From the NCBI GenBank assembly GCA_017466065.1, contig JAFTUV010000034.1, positions 1 through 64,000 of the forward strand: a stretch of 64,000 nt of DNA, given 5' to 3'. Position 1 is the first letter of the stretch. Every line of letters starts with the position of its first letter. The notes beneath the pieces were generated by a model, which was not told the origin of the DNA, searched no databases, and saw nothing but the letters and a program-made list of their open reading frames with translations. The DNA is from Bacteroidaceae bacterium. Its GTDB lineage: Bacteria > Bacteroidota > Bacteroidia > Bacteroidales > Bacteroidaceae. Shown piece after piece: positions 18,342-28,463 of the stretch. Position numbers and translations under genes: made by a program.

Positions 18342-19199
18342 TTAAGATATTCTTGCGTGTTTAATCATTATTTTACCTATCATATTGATTGCAGCCGTAA
18401 TAAGGAACAGCACAAGGCCTATGGCAATTAAAGACGAAAAGCGTAAATCGGTAGCCTCGCCGAATTGGTTGGCTATGATTGATGCCATAGAATTTCCTGT
18501 CGAGGTGATTGAATAGGGGATATTGTTGGTGTTGCCTATGAGCATTGTTACGGTCATTGTTTCACCCAACGCACGGCCGATAGCCAATATATAGGAAGAG
18601 AATATGCCCGAACCCGCAACAGGGAATACCACGCGACGAATAACCTCGGCATGAGTTGCCCCCAGGCTGTATGCACCCTCTTTCAGGTCATTTGGAACCA
18701 TTTTGATGAATTCTGCACTTAATGAGGCTGCGTATGGTACAATCATAATTGCCAGCACCAACGATGCTGTTAATATGCCCGAACCTTGTGGCGAGATATT
18801 AAGAGCCATAATCAACGGGCGCAGTGTGTAGAAGCCCCAAAGACCATAGATGATAGAGGGAATTCCTGCCAAAAGGTCGGTTACGGCGCTTAACACCGAT
18901 GCAATCTTTGTTCCTTTAAAGTACTCACCCACAAAAAGCGCAACGGGCAACGAAAAGGGAATACAGAATATGAGAGCCAACAGCGTGGTCATCAACGTAC
19001 CTATAATGAAAGGCAACGCTCCATATTGTTCGGCACCCTCGGTGTAACTCCACTCTTTCGAGCTTAGGAATTTGAAAAATCCGAAATGCTCGAAGGCATC
19101 GTATGCGTCAGTGACGAGGGCGTACACGACACCCCCGCACACTAACGGCATTATTAATGCAGCCACGAACAATAGTGCTTTGTATAGTTTATCGTTCAT
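18342..19199 (-). CDS. pstC: Phosphate ABC transporter permease PstC
   Basis: The 285-residue permease has about six membrane helices and the family motifs LLAGIPSIIYGLWGFY and LKEGAYSLGATHAEVIRRVV (coupling helix). It partners PstA in phosphate import. It sits 12 nt downstream of pstS in the same operon. Confidence 0.95.
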   Translation of the reverse strand: MNDKLYKALLFVAALIMPLVCGGVVYALVTDAYDAFEHFGFFKFLSSKEWSYTEGAEQYGALPFIIGTLMTTLLALIFCIPFSLPVALFVGEYFKGTKIASVLSAVTDLLAGIPSIIYGLWGFYTLRPLIMALNISPQGSGILTASLVLAIMIVPYAASLSAEFIKMVPNDLKEGAYSLGATHAEVIRRVVFPVAGSGIFSSYILAIGRALGETMTVTMLIGNTNNIPYSITSTGNSMASIIANQFGEATDLRFSSLIAIGLVLFLITAAINMIGKIMIKHARIS

Positions 19200-19211
19200 A
19201 GTGTTATGCTA

Positions 19212-20273
19212 TTATTGCAATATTGCCACACCGTCATAAGTAACGGTCTTCAAGTTTGTCATACTCAACTCCTTCGCTTTTGTAGGCAGTGGTGCATAGT
19301 GTACCTCCGATGTGATAGCTTGTGCCTCGTCCGAAAGAATGTACTTCAACAGGTCGAGGGTGGCTTCGGCTTCTTCTTTGCTTCGGCCCGAATAGTTCTG
19401 CTCCTTGTAGATAATCATCCAAGTGAAGGTTGAGATTGGATAAGCACCTGCGGCATTGGTATTGGTAATCGAGCAACGGGTATCGGCGGGAATTACACCC
19501 GATGCTGCTGCCGAAATTGTTACCGAAGAGGGTAGCACAAACTCGCCTTGCAAGTTCTGAATGCTCGCATAAGGAATTTTTTGTGCAAATGCATACTCTG
19601 AGCCTACATAACCAATGGTATTCTTTGTCTGCTTGATGACACCGGCCACACCCGGATTGCCTTTCGCAGCCTGTCCCGATGGAAAATTTACCGACTTTCC
19701 CGCGCCATAATTTGCCGCCCACATAGGACTCACTTTTGTGAGGTAGTCGGTAAATACGAATGTTGTTCCCGAGCCGTCCGAACGATAGACTGGGATAATT
19801 GGCTCATTCGGGAGCTTTGCACCGGGGTTCAATGCTGTCAAACGTGCGTCGTTCCACATTTTTACCTCGCCGGCAAAAATATCGGCAACAAGTTCACCCG
19901 TGAGCTTCAATTCATTTACACCGTCAAGATTGTAGGCTACAACCACGGCACCCATACAAGTGGGAATGTGTATCACAGGTGCCATTTCTGCCATCTCTTT
20001 GTCCGAGAGAAAAGCATCGCTGCCTGCAAAATCCACAATTTTGTCACGCAGATTACGCACGCCACCGCCGGAACCTATGCCGCCGTATGCCACTGCGTCG
20101 CCGTTTTTTTGAGCAAACTGTTCAAAAATTACATTATAGAAAGGAAGAGGGAATGTGGCACCTGCACCCGAGAGTTCCTGTGGTTCACGACTGTTGTTGT
20201 TTGTGTTACTGCTACAAGCTGTAAAAGCAAGTGCTGCAACCAATGTTACGATTGACAATAAATTTTTCTTCAT
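19212..20273 (-). CDS. pstS: Phosphate-binding lipoprotein PstS
   Basis: The 353-residue protein has a lipoprotein signal with lipobox AFTAC (Cys at about 20), followed by the PstS opening LSGAGATFPLPFY. Other phosphate-site motifs are GIGSGGGVRNL, DFAGSDAFLS and YRSDGSGTTFVFTDYL. It captures phosphate in the periplasm for PstCAB. It follows the porin gene by 28 nt, so the two probably share a transcript. Confidence 0.97.
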   Translation of the reverse strand: MKKNLLSIVTLVAALAFTACSSNTNNNSREPQELSGAGATFPLPFYNVIFEQFAQKNGDAVAYGGIGSGGGVRNLRDKIVDFAGSDAFLSDKEMAEMAPVIHIPTCMGAVVVAYNLDGVNELKLTGELVADIFAGEVKMWNDARLTALNPGAKLPNEPIIPVYRSDGSGTTFVFTDYLTKVSPMWAANYGAGKSVNFPSGQAAKGNPGVAGVIKQTKNTIGYVGSEYAFAQKIPYASIQNLQGEFVLPSSVTISAAASGVIPADTRCSITNTNAAGAYPISTFTWMIIYKEQNYSGRSKEEAEATLDLLKYILSDEAQAITSEVHYAPLPTKAKELSMTNLKTVTYDGVAILQ

Positions 20274-20301
20274 AAAATTCTTCTATTAAATGTTTATTTT
20301 G

Positions 20302-21282
20302 TTAAAGTCCGAAATAACAGTTGATATATGCCGAATAGCTGTTTTTTGCATCATCGGCTTTTGGATTATTCATTCTGAAATTGGGGGCAACCTTTACATA
20401 CTTGCCCAATTTGAATTGTGCACCGAGGATTGCAGCCGACTTATCCTTCGAAATGTTCCAATCATCTTTTGAATAAAGGTCATCGAAACGGGCATAAATT
20501 TCGGTGCTCTTGGATAGCTTGACCGAGGCAAACACTGAATAACCATTTTGGTCGGCACCATCTTTGTACGAAGCGTTCCACATTTGGTTATATTCTGCAC
20601 CGATAGTGAACCTCTCGTGCTTGTAGCCCACAAATGCTGCAATATTCGCAATATCTTTTTTATCCTCTTCGCCACTCTCGTTCACTCCTCCATAGAGGCG
20701 AATTTGAAAGCCTTTAACGGGAGTGAGTGTTACGCCTAATCCATAATTAAGTCCATCGTTATTTTGTATTTTCTTGTAACCCTCTCCGTTTACAATGATA
20801 GCATCGGCCGAAATCCACTCGCAGATTTTGTAGCTTGCCGACAATCCTAAATCGGCACTGCTACCGAATTTGTATTCATCCTGAAAAGACTTCATTATGT
20901 ATCGGTAGCCCCAGAATTTTTCTTGGAAATTGAATTGCGTAGTGGAGATAAGCCCGCCGTTAAGAGTGAGATTACCGCTCTTCCAACTAATCATTGCATT
21001 CTTGATGTAGGCTATGCGGTGATAGTCGTCAACCGATGACGATTTTCCAACATCCATTACTCCTTTTACAGTAATTCCCTTGCCAAGTTTATATTCGTAT
21101 CCCAGATAACTGCGCTCCAATTCGAATCCTCGGTCGTCATTCTCCGCTCCGAATCCGGTGTGAAAGTTTCCGAATACTTGTACAATGGCTTTGCCTTTCG
21201 GCTCCTCAGATGTGGCATTCTGCGCTTGTGCGTTGATGCCGATGCAGGTTAAGATTCCTGCCAATAAGATTTTTGTTTTCAT
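20302..21282 (-). CDS. OprO/OprP-like phosphate-selective porin
   Basis: The 326-residue outer membrane protein has a signal peptide (1-21, ending AQAQ) and a beta-barrel pattern of the phosphate-selective porin family (GFELERSYLGYEYKLGKGITVKGVMDVG, FRMNNPKADDAKNSYSAYINCYFGL). It is the first gene of the porin-pstSCAB operon, so phosphate passage across the outer membrane is the best-supported role. It is shorter than Pseudomonas OprP, as is usual for Bacteroidetes members. Confidence 0.85.
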   Translation of the reverse strand: MKTKILLAGILTCIGINAQAQNATSEEPKGKAIVQVFGNFHTGFGAENDDRGFELERSYLGYEYKLGKGITVKGVMDVGKSSSVDDYHRIAYIKNAMISWKSGNLTLNGGLISTTQFNFQEKFWGYRYIMKSFQDEYKFGSSADLGLSASYKICEWISADAIIVNGEGYKKIQNNDGLNYGLGVTLTPVKGFQIRLYGGVNESGEEDKKDIANIAAFVGYKHERFTIGAEYNQMWNASYKDGADQNGYSVFASVKLSKSTEIYARFDDLYSKDDWNISKDKSAAILGAQFKLGKYVKVAPNFRMNNPKADDAKNSYSAYINCYFGL

Positions 21283-21457
21283 TGTCGTTTTTTGTTTAAA
21301 TTTGACACTGCAAAAGTATTGAGGGTATATTTCAGGAGTGTTTCAAAATAATTAAAAACTTTTTTTGTTATTGTTACAATTTTATTAAATATTCCTTGTT
21401 GTGATGTTTCATTCGGCAATTCTACTTACATTTGCGTGAACCTATATAAATAAAGGT
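21283..21457 (-). promoter_or_regulatory. Divergent control region of the pst operon and the two-component genes
   Basis: On the minus strand TACTTTTG at 21318-21311 matches a -7 element for the porin-pst operon. On the plus strand TACATTTG at 21427-21434 matches one for the regulator gene. Neither has an ideal -33 spacing, consistent with activator dependence. A TGTAACA motif on the minus strand (21378-21372) lies between them and is shared with both PiT upstream regions. Confidence 0.45.
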
Positions 21458-22150
21458 ATGGCGGAACGAATATTGATTGTTGACGACGAAGAAACATTGT
21501 GCGAGGTCCTTAAACTCAATCTTGAAAATGAGGGATACGATGTTGATGTGGCTTTCAGCGCCGAACAGGCTCTGACCTATAATCTGCAAGCCTATTCTCT
21601 CATATTGCTCGACATTATGATGGGCGAGATTAGCGGCATTAAGATGGCTAAAATGTTGAAGGCCGATGTAAAGACGGCTGCCATTCCCATTATATTCTGC
21701 ACGGCACGCGACAGTGAGGATGATATGGTTATGGGGCTCAATATTGGTGCCGACGATTATATTATGAAGCCTTATACTGTGCGTAATGTTATTGCCCGCA
21801 TAAAGAGTGTGTTGCGTCGGGTGTCGGGGTATAAAGGCGTTTCGAATGTAGAGAAAGAGAATGTGCTGAGAGTCGATGGCTTGCAGTTGAACCTTGAATT
21901 CAAACGTTGTTCGGTCGATGGCGTGGAGGTGAAGCTCACCCGAAAGGAATTTGAGCTGTTGGCCTATCTTGTTTCGCATCGTGGCAAGATATGTTCGCGT
22001 GAGCAGATTTTAAGCAGGGTGTGGAGCGATGAGGTGGTGGTGCTCGACCGTACCATAGATGTGAATATCACTCGTCTGCGTTCCAAGATAGGTGTTTATG
22101 GTTCTTATATAGTTACCCGCTCGGGCTTTGGTTATGGCTTTCGTGATTAA
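21458..22150 (+). CDS. OmpR/PhoB-type response regulator
   Basis: The 230-residue protein has a receiver domain with acidic pocket (VDDEE), phospho-acceptor Asp52 in LLDIMMGE and Lys in DDYIMKPY. A C-terminal winged helix (about 135-230, LTRKEFELLAYLVSHRGKICSREQIL, DRTIDVNITRLRSKIG) binds DNA. AAAGG lies just before the ATG. Its position divergent from the porin-pst operon suggests a PhoB role (inference); general OmpR-type function is secure. The next gene encodes the cognate kinase. Confidence 0.9.
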   Translation: MAERILIVDDEETLCEVLKLNLENEGYDVDVAFSAEQALTYNLQAYSLILLDIMMGEISGIKMAKMLKADVKTAAIPIIFCTARDSEDDMVMGLNIGADDYIMKPYTVRNVIARIKSVLRRVSGYKGVSNVEKENVLRVDGLQLNLEFKRCSVDGVEVKLTRKEFELLAYLVSHRGKICSREQILSRVWSDEVVVLDRTIDVNITRLRSKIGVYGSYIVTRSGFGYGFRD

Positions 22151-22151
22151 A

Positions 22152-23594
22152 ATGTCCTATCACAGGCGTTTGTTCCTGTTGCTTCTCCTTTTTTCGTGGA
22201 GTATTGTGGCTTGCTTTATGGGTTACCAATATATGCGTGAGAAGCAGTATAAATCCGATTTTCTTGCTGCACAGTTGCAGTTGTATAACCATTGTCTGCT
22301 CGAAATGGTGGAGGAGGGTGTGCCGTTCCGCGATTATATAACCTCGCACAAGCAGCCTTTCGAGGATTTGCGAATATCAGTCCTCACACATTCGGGGAAT
22401 GTCATATATGACAATATGCTCTCTCTCGATCTACTCGACAATCATAGTAACCGTCCTGAGATTGCCGATGCGTTGAAGAAAGGGTCCGGTTCGGTGTTGA
22501 AACGGCGTTCGGCAAGTGACGGGCGTTTGTATTTCTACTCTGCGACAAAGGGTGAACGTGCGATTGTGCGCTGTGCAATACCCTATTCGGCGTCGTTGAA
22601 CGAGATGCTCGAAGTTGATTGGAACAGCTTGTGGGTAATGATAGGAGTGAGCTTTGTGATGAGTGTGCTGGCCTATCTTGCCACACGAAGATTGGGTGAA
22701 ACAATCGACCGCCTTAATCTTTTTGCCGCAAAGGCCGAGAAGGGCGATTCCTTCGATGGAGAAAAGCCTTTCCCAAACGATGAGCTTGGTTCTATTTCCA
22801 ATCATATTGTGCAGATTTATTCTCAATGGCAACAAACAATTAAGGATAGGGATAGGGCTCACGAGGCTGCAATGCGCGAGGAACAAGAAAAAATACGCAT
22901 AAAGCGGCAACTGACAAACAATATAAATCACGAATTGAAAACTCCTGTATCTTCAATACAGGTGTGCCTCGAAACGTTGCTCTCGGGCATTGCTTTGAGC
23001 GAGGAGAAGCGTCAGGAACTGATAGAGAGGTGCTACACGAATAATGAGCGTCTGCGCCGTCTGCTTGTCGATGTTTCGCTCATTACCCGTATGGAGGATG
23101 GTGGGCAACAGATTAGTCGTGAGTGTGTCACCGTCAATAATATAATAAATGAGATAGCCGACGAACTTGCTATTATGCCCGAGGATGAACGCCTCATCTT
23201 GCACACTTCGTTCGAGGAGATTGTGGTGGTGGATGGTAATCTCTCGCTGATAGGTTCGATATTCCGTAACCTCACAGAAAATGCAATAGCCTATTCGGGT
23301 GGCAGGAATATATACATTTCGTTGCTCGAAAATAGTGACGAAATGTGCAGCATCCGTTTCGAGGATGATGGCTGTGGCGTAGAGGAGGAACAATTGTCGA
23401 GGCTGTTCGAGAGGTTCTATCGTGTGGATAAAGGGCGTTCCCGCAGGAAGGGCGGCACGGGGCTCGGTCTTGCCATAGTAAAGCACGCCGTTCAGTTTCA
23501 CGGCGGTGTAATCACTGCATCCAATCGTCCCGGCGGCGGGCTTCGATTCGATTTTTCTTTAAGGAAAAATGTGGTGGCTGCGCTTGGCGTGTAG
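22152..23594 (+). CDS. PhoR-like sensor histidine kinase
   Basis: Started at the ATG at 22152, directly after the regulator's stop, the protein has 480 residues. An in-frame start at 22128 overlapping the regulator is also possible. A first membrane helix (about 6-27), a ~125-residue periplasmic sensor domain, a second helix (about 155-175) and a linker lead to HisKA with phospho-acceptor His260 in NHELKTPVSS. The ATPase domain has N box NLTENAIAYS, G1 DDGCGVEEE and G2 GGTGLGLAIV. Phosphate sensing is inferred from the neighbours. Confidence 0.9.
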   Translation: MSYHRRLFLLLLLFSWSIVACFMGYQYMREKQYKSDFLAAQLQLYNHCLLEMVEEGVPFRDYITSHKQPFEDLRISVLTHSGNVIYDNMLSLDLLDNHSNRPEIADALKKGSGSVLKRRSASDGRLYFYSATKGERAIVRCAIPYSASLNEMLEVDWNSLWVMIGVSFVMSVLAYLATRRLGETIDRLNLFAAKAEKGDSFDGEKPFPNDELGSISNHIVQIYSQWQQTIKDRDRAHEAAMREEQEKIRIKRQLTNNINHELKTPVSSIQVCLETLLSGIALSEEKRQELIERCYTNNERLRRLLVDVSLITRMEDGGQQISRECVTVNNIINEIADELAIMPEDERLILHTSFEEIVVVDGNLSLIGSIFRNLTENAIAYSGGRNIYISLLENSDEMCSIRFEDDGCGVEEEQLSRLFERFYRVDKGRSRRKGGTGLGLAIVKHAVQFHGGVITASNRPGGGLRFDFSLRKNVVAALGV

Positions 23595-23669
23595 CTGTTA
23601 TCTTTATTTAACTCCATCATTTTGTCATTTTCGCTCTAATGCCCTATCTTGTTGCGGAAATGTAATCTG

Positions 23670-24461
23670 ATGATGAATCGCAAAAGAGTAACCATTCTGC
23701 TCCTTGCAGCTTTGTTTTTGCAAATAGTGCGGGCTGCTGCTCCACAGTTGGTAATTGCGCACAGAGGCGGTGCTGCGCTGGGTGCCGAAAATACTTTGTC
23801 GTGCATAGAAGCAGGCATTGCAGCAGGTGCCGATGCTATTGAGGTTGATGTGCGTCTGACAAAGGACGGGAAATTGGTCGTGTGTCACGATGCTTCTGTC
23901 GATGCAACTACCAACGGCAGTGGTAGGGTAGCAGAAATGACATTGCGTCAGGTGCAGTCCCTGAGGGCTTTGGGACACGATGGCACAATCACTGCCGATT
24001 CTGTTCCCACGCTCGCGCAGGTACTCTCTCTTGTACACGGCCGGTGCGGCCTGCTTGTGGAGGTGAAAAGTAACTCCGGCAAGGGTGTCGAGGAGAAGCT
24101 CATAGAGGAAATCTTGGCTGCCGATGCTGCGCAGTGGGTAGCAGTGCAGTCGTTCAGCGATGCGGTGCTTATGCGCCTGAATGAGCTTAACGCTCCCTTT
24201 CCGCTCGAAAAACTGATAGTGTTCAAGCTGCCGTTATTGCCTTTAATCTTCGATGGCTCGTTGCGCTTCTTCTCCCTCGATAAATATAATTTTATTTCCT
24301 CTTTTAATTTCAAATGCAGCTTTTTCCCCTCGCGCCTTGCCCGCCGACTGCGAAATTGCGGCAAGAAGGTGAAGGTGTGGACTTTGTGTGCTCCGTCCGA
24401 CAATTTTGTTGCCGATGTTGATGCGGTTATAACCGATTGCCCGCATTTGTGGAAGAGATAA
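23670..24461 (+). CDS. Glycerophosphodiester phosphodiesterase
   Basis: The protein has about 263 residues with a signal peptide (MMNRKRVTILLLAALFLQ, cleavage near RAAA) and the GDPD barrel motifs IAHRGG...ENT, EVDVRLTKDGKLVVCHD and LLVEVK. It hydrolyses glycerophosphodiesters to glycerol-3-phosphate plus alcohol, probably in the periplasm. ATG at 23670 or 23673 is preferred over the upstream TTG at 23649 because it begins the signal peptide. Location after the phosphate two-component genes suggests a role in scavenging organic phosphate. Confidence 0.88.
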   Translation: MMNRKRVTILLLAALFLQIVRAAAPQLVIAHRGGAALGAENTLSCIEAGIAAGADAIEVDVRLTKDGKLVVCHDASVDATTNGSGRVAEMTLRQVQSLRALGHDGTITADSVPTLAQVLSLVHGRCGLLVEVKSNSGKGVEEKLIEEILAADAAQWVAVQSFSDAVLMRLNELNAPFPLEKLIVFKLPLLPLIFDGSLRFFSLDKYNFISSFNFKCSFFPSRLARRLRNCGKKVKVWTLCAPSDNFVADVDAVITDCPHLWKR

Positions 24462-24770
24462 TTTTCGCCCTGCTGCAAATATCTTTTTGTTAAAAAATAG
24501 AGTCGTAATTATCGTTTTTACTCTTTTGTTCCCTTTTTGTATTTTCCTTTTGCAATTATTCTTCCGCAAAGAATGGTAAAATGTGTATGTTTTTAAATTG
24601 TTGCAAAATTGTAATCATTGTAAAATAGGGGTTAATAGTATCAAAAAAATAGTGTTTAAGTAATATTATTTTCTTATCTTTGTAGAAAATATGCTGCGTC
24701 TGTTGCAATTCGCCATAAATGGATGCAGTGCCGTAAAAGAGAAAATAATTAACTTAAATCATAAGGTATT
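24462..24770 (+). promoter_or_regulatory. Intergenic region with the pflB promoter
   Basis: The 309-nt gap has no convincing gene. TATCTTTG at 24675-24682 is a perfect -7 element, with GTTTA about 18 nt upstream as a weak -33. A leader of about 80 nt would precede pflB. No FNR-type palindrome was recognised. Confidence 0.65.
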
Positions 24771-26999
24771 ATGGAATTGAATAAAATGTTTAAGGATGGG
24801 TTGTGGAGCAAGGAAATTAACGTATCCGACTTTGTACACGAGAATATCACTCCTTACGAAGGTGATGCATCGTTCCTTGTAGGCCCCACAGAGAGAACCA
24901 AGAAAATTTGGGACAAGTGCTTGGAGGCTCTTGCCGAGGAGCGTGCCAACAATGGCGTTCGTTCGCTCGATTGCACAACAGTATCGACCATAACATCGCA
25001 CAAGGCAGGTTACATCGACCGCGAAAATGAACTTATCGTTGGCTTGCAGACCGATGAACTGCTGAAACGTGCCATCAAGCCTTTTGGTGGAATTAAAGTT
25101 GTAGAGAAGGCCTGCCGTGAGAATGGTGCCGAGGTTGACGACCGCGTAAAGGAGATTTTTACCCATTATCGCAAGACACACAACGATGGTGTGTTCGATG
25201 CATATACCGAGGAAATACGCACCTATCGTTCATTGGGCTTCCTCACCGGTCTGCCCGATAACTATGCCCGTGGCCGTATAATCGGTGACTACCGTCGTTT
25301 GGCCCTCTATGGTCTTGACCGTTTGATTGAGGCCAAGAAGAACGACCTCAAAGGCCTGTTAAGTCCTATGACCGATGCAACAATCCGTTTGCGCGAGGAG
25401 GTTTCGGAACAGATAAAGGCTCTTAACGAAATGAAGGTGATGGGCGAGTACTACGGCCTCGACCTCAGCCGTCCCGCAACAACCGCACAAGAGGCCGTGC
25501 AGTGGGTTTATATGGCCTACCTCGCATCGGTTAAGGAACTCGACGGTGCCGCAATGTCGCTTGGTAACGTTTCTACCTTCCTCGACATATATATACAGTA
25601 CGACCTCGACCACGGTAACATCGACGAAACATTCGCACAGGAACTCATCGACCAGTTTGTTATTAAATTGCGTATGGTACGCCACCTGCGTATGCAGTCC
25701 TATAATGACATCTTTGCCGGCGACCCCACTTGGATTACCGAGGCTATCGGCGGTCGTTTCAACGATGGACGCACAAAGGTAACAAAGACCTCGTTCCGCT
25801 TCTTGCAGACACTCTACAACCTCGGTCCCTCGCCCGAGCCCAATATGACCGTGCTGTGGAGCCCCGAACTTCCCGAGGGCTTCAAGGAGTTCTGTGCAAA
25901 GGTCTCTATCGACACATCTTCAATCCAATATGAGAACGATACTTTGATGCGTGAGGTTCGCAACTGCGACGACTACGGAATTGCTTGCTGCGTTTCCTAC
26001 CAAGCTATCGGCAAGCAGATTCAGTTCTTCGGCGCACGCTGTAACTTCGCAAAAGCCCTGTTGCTTGCGATAAACGGCGGTCGTTGCGAGAATACAGGAA
26101 CACTCATTGTTAAGGATATTCCCGTTCTTTCGGGCGAGTTGCTCAACTACGAAGAGGTACTCTCGAACTACAAGAAGGTGCTTATGGAAATTGCGCGTGT
26201 TTACAACGATGCAATGAACATAATCCACTATATGCACGACAAATACTACTACGAGAAGTCACAGATGGCCTTCATCGACACCAATCCCGCGATTAACCTC
26301 GCCTATGGTGTTGCCGGCCTCTCTATTGTGCTCGACTCATTGTCGGCAATCAAATATGGCAAGGTTACCGTGAAACGTAACGAGCTTGGCCTCACCGAGG
26401 GCTTTGAGATTGAAAAGGACTTCCCCTGCTTTGGTAACGACGACGACCGTGTGGACCACCTTGGTGTCGACCTCGTTTACTTCTTCAGCGAGGAGCTTAA
26501 AAAACGCCCCATCTACAAGAATGCACAGGCAACCTTGTCGCTGCTCACAATTACATCGAACGTAATGTATGGTCGCAAGACCGGTGCAACTCCCGACGGT
26601 CGTGCCAAGGGCGTTGCTTTTGCTCCCGGTGCCAATCCTATGCACGGTCGCGACAAGAAGGGTGCCGTTGCATCGTTGAGCTCGGTTGCAAAATTGCGTT
26701 ACCGCGACTCGCAGGACGGTATCAGCAACACCTTCTCCATTATTCCAAAATCGTTGGGTGTAGATACAGAAACACGCATAGAGAATCTTGTGACAATGAT
26801 GGACGGTTACTTCACCAAAGGTGCTCACCACCTGAACGTGAACGTGCTCAACCGCGAAATGTTGATGGATGCAATGGAACACCCCGAGAAATATCCGCAG
26901 CTGACAATCCGTGTATCGGGTTATGCCGTGAACTTCATTAAATTGAGCCGCGAGCATCAGTTGGAGGTAATCTCACGTTCTTTCCACGAGCGTATGTAA
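24771..26999 (+). CDS. pflB: Formate C-acetyltransferase (pyruvate formate-lyase)
   Basis: The 742-residue glycyl radical enzyme has the catalytic Cys406-Cys407 pair in GIACCVSYQ and the glycyl radical Gly717 in RVSGYAVNF. It converts pyruvate plus CoA to formate plus acetyl-CoA in anaerobic metabolism. Length and motifs match true PFL rather than diol dehydratase paralogues. Its activase gene follows after an 81-nt spacer with a hairpin. Confidence 0.97.
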   Translation: MELNKMFKDGLWSKEINVSDFVHENITPYEGDASFLVGPTERTKKIWDKCLEALAEERANNGVRSLDCTTVSTITSHKAGYIDRENELIVGLQTDELLKRAIKPFGGIKVVEKACRENGAEVDDRVKEIFTHYRKTHNDGVFDAYTEEIRTYRSLGFLTGLPDNYARGRIIGDYRRLALYGLDRLIEAKKNDLKGLLSPMTDATIRLREEVSEQIKALNEMKVMGEYYGLDLSRPATTAQEAVQWVYMAYLASVKELDGAAMSLGNVSTFLDIYIQYDLDHGNIDETFAQELIDQFVIKLRMVRHLRMQSYNDIFAGDPTWITEAIGGRFNDGRTKVTKTSFRFLQTLYNLGPSPEPNMTVLWSPELPEGFKEFCAKVSIDTSSIQYENDTLMREVRNCDDYGIACCVSYQAIGKQIQFFGARCNFAKALLLAINGGRCENTGTLIVKDIPVLSGELLNYEEVLSNYKKVLMEIARVYNDAMNIIHYMHDKYYYEKSQMAFIDTNPAINLAYGVAGLSIVLDSLSAIKYGKVTVKRNELGLTEGFEIEKDFPCFGNDDDRVDHLGVDLVYFFSEELKKRPIYKNAQATLSLLTITSNVMYGRKTGATPDGRAKGVAFAPGANPMHGRDKKGAVASLSSVAKLRYRDSQDGISNTFSIIPKSLGVDTETRIENLVTMMDGYFTKGAHHLNVNVLNREMLMDAMEHPEKYPQLTIRVSGYAVNFIKLSREHQLEVISRSFHERM

Positions 27000-27023
27000 T
27001 CCCCGAATTATGAATAAGAGAGG

Positions 27024-27052
27024 CAGAGGCCGGCTGTAAAGGTCGGCCTCTG
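27024..27052 (+). other. Intercistronic hairpin between pflB and pflA
   Basis: CAGAGGCCG (27024-27032) pairs with CGGCCTCTG (27044-27052). It has no T-run, so it is more likely a 3'-end stabiliser or processing signal than a terminator, perhaps lowering pflA relative to pflB (inference). Confidence 0.5.
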
Positions 27053-27080
27053 TTGACTTTAAAAGAATAAAGAACAAAAG

Positions 27081-27809
27081 ATGATTAAAGTACATTCCTA
27101 TGAGTCGATGGGCACATTCGACGGTCCGGGGCTTCGTCTGGTAATCTTTCTGCAAGGCTGCAATTTCCGTTGTAAATATTGCGCCAATCCCGATACGATA
27201 GATGCCACAGGCGAGAGCACCGAAACTTCTATCGAAGAGATTATGCGATTGGCTATGAACGAGAAACCTTTTTTCGGTAAGAAGGGTGGTGTTACGTTCA
27301 GCGGTGGTGAGCCCACGGTGCAGGCCGTCGCGCTCATTCCCCTTGTGAAACGACTGAGAGAGCAAGGTATAAGCGTGTGCATCGACACAAACGGCAGCAT
27401 CTGGAACAAGGATGTTGAGGAGTTGTTCTCTCTTGTGGATATTGTGCTGCTCGATGTAAAGCAGTTCAACCCCGAAAGGCATCGCACGCTCACGGGGCGT
27501 GGCAACGAACAGACATTGCGCACCGCACGTTGGCTCGAAGAGCACAACAAACGCTTCTGGCTGCGCTATGTGCTTGTGCAGGGGCACAGTGCCTTTGAGG
27601 AGGATATCCGTGCGCTTGGCGAGGAACTCGGTAAGTATAAAATGATTGAGCGTGTGGAGATTCTTCCTTATCACACTCTCGGCGTGCATAAATATGAGTC
27701 TATGGGCTGGAAATATGAACTCGAAGGGGTAAAGGAAAATACTCCCGAACAGCTGAATGCTGCACAGGCTCTTTTCGAGGAGTACTTCCCCTGTGTATAT
27801 GTAAACTGA
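27081..27809 (+). CDS. pflA: Pyruvate formate-lyase activating enzyme
   Basis: The 242-residue radical SAM enzyme has cluster ligands Cys27, Cys31 and Cys34 (CNFRCKYC), the SAM-binding FSGGEP motif and a C-terminal region with YHTLGVHKYESMG. It installs the glycyl radical on PflB. It lacks the extra ferredoxin-like insert of other activases, as expected for PFL. It is co-directional with pflB and the acetyltransferase that follows. Confidence 0.96.
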   Translation: MIKVHSYESMGTFDGPGLRLVIFLQGCNFRCKYCANPDTIDATGESTETSIEEIMRLAMNEKPFFGKKGGVTFSGGEPTVQAVALIPLVKRLREQGISVCIDTNGSIWNKDVEELFSLVDIVLLDVKQFNPERHRTLTGRGNEQTLRTARWLEEHNKRFWLRYVLVQGHSAFEEDIRALGEELGKYKMIERVEILPYHTLGVHKYESMGWKYELEGVKENTPEQLNAAQALFEEYFPCVYVN

Positions 27810-27816
27810 TTATAGA

Positions 27817-28380
27817 ATGTCTGACGAGAAAGAAAAAATGTTGCGTGGCGAGTTGTATGATGCCAATTACAATCCGCAACTTATCGAGGAACGCAACGCT
27901 TGCAAGGTGCTGTGCGCAAGGTATAACAACTCCCCCTACGAGGATGTTGAAGGACGTCGTTCATTGCTGTGCAAAATAATAGGTTCGCACAAAGGGAGTT
28001 TCACCATTGAGCCCTCCTTCTGGTGCGATTATGGCTATAATATATCGCTGGGCGAGAATTTCTATGCCAATCACAATCTTGTAATTCTCGATGCAGCCCC
28101 CGTTACATTCGGCGATAATGTCTTTATCGGCCCGGGGTGCGGCTTTCACACGGCAGGGCACCCTTTGAACGTGGAATTGCGCAATAAGGGGCTCGAATAT
28201 GCACGGCCCATAAAGGTGGGTAATAATGTGTGGATAGGTGCCGGGGTACAGGTGTTGCCGGGTGTAACCATCGGCGATAATGTCACGGTGGGGGCGGGCA
28301 GTGTGGTAACCCGCGATATTCCGTCCGATTGTGTTGCGGTGGGCGTTCCCTGCAAGCCTGTTAAAAATATTGCTGAATAG
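27817..28380 (+). CDS. Maltose/galactoside O-acetyltransferase family protein
   Basis: The 187-residue protein has an N-terminal Maa helical cap (MLRGELYDANYNPQL) and left-handed beta-helix hexapeptide repeats (NNVWIGAGVQVLPGVTIGDNVTVGAGSVVTRDIPSDCVAVGVPCKPV). The catalytic His lies in CGFHTAGHPL. It would use acetyl-CoA to acetylate a sugar. It lies 7 nt after pflA, so it probably shares the transcript. The true acceptor is unknown. Confidence 0.88.
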   Translation: MSDEKEKMLRGELYDANYNPQLIEERNACKVLCARYNNSPYEDVEGRRSLLCKIIGSHKGSFTIEPSFWCDYGYNISLGENFYANHNLVILDAAPVTFGDNVFIGPGCGFHTAGHPLNVELRNKGLEYARPIKVGNNVWIGAGVQVLPGVTIGDNVTVGAGSVVTRDIPSDCVAVGVPCKPVKNIAE

Positions 28381-28384
28381 CAAT

Positions 28385-28425
28385 GTACAAAAAAAAGAGT
28401 GTGTCGGGTTCTACCCGACACACTC
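28385..28425 (-). terminator. Terminator of the DUF2147 gene
   Basis: The 13-bp perfect arms (28397-28409, 28413-28425) with a 3-nt loop are followed on the minus strand by eight T. It may serve both converging transcripts. Confidence 0.85.
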
Positions 28426-28463
28426 CACAATACTAAAATCAAAACTTAAAATCTTTTTAAGAT

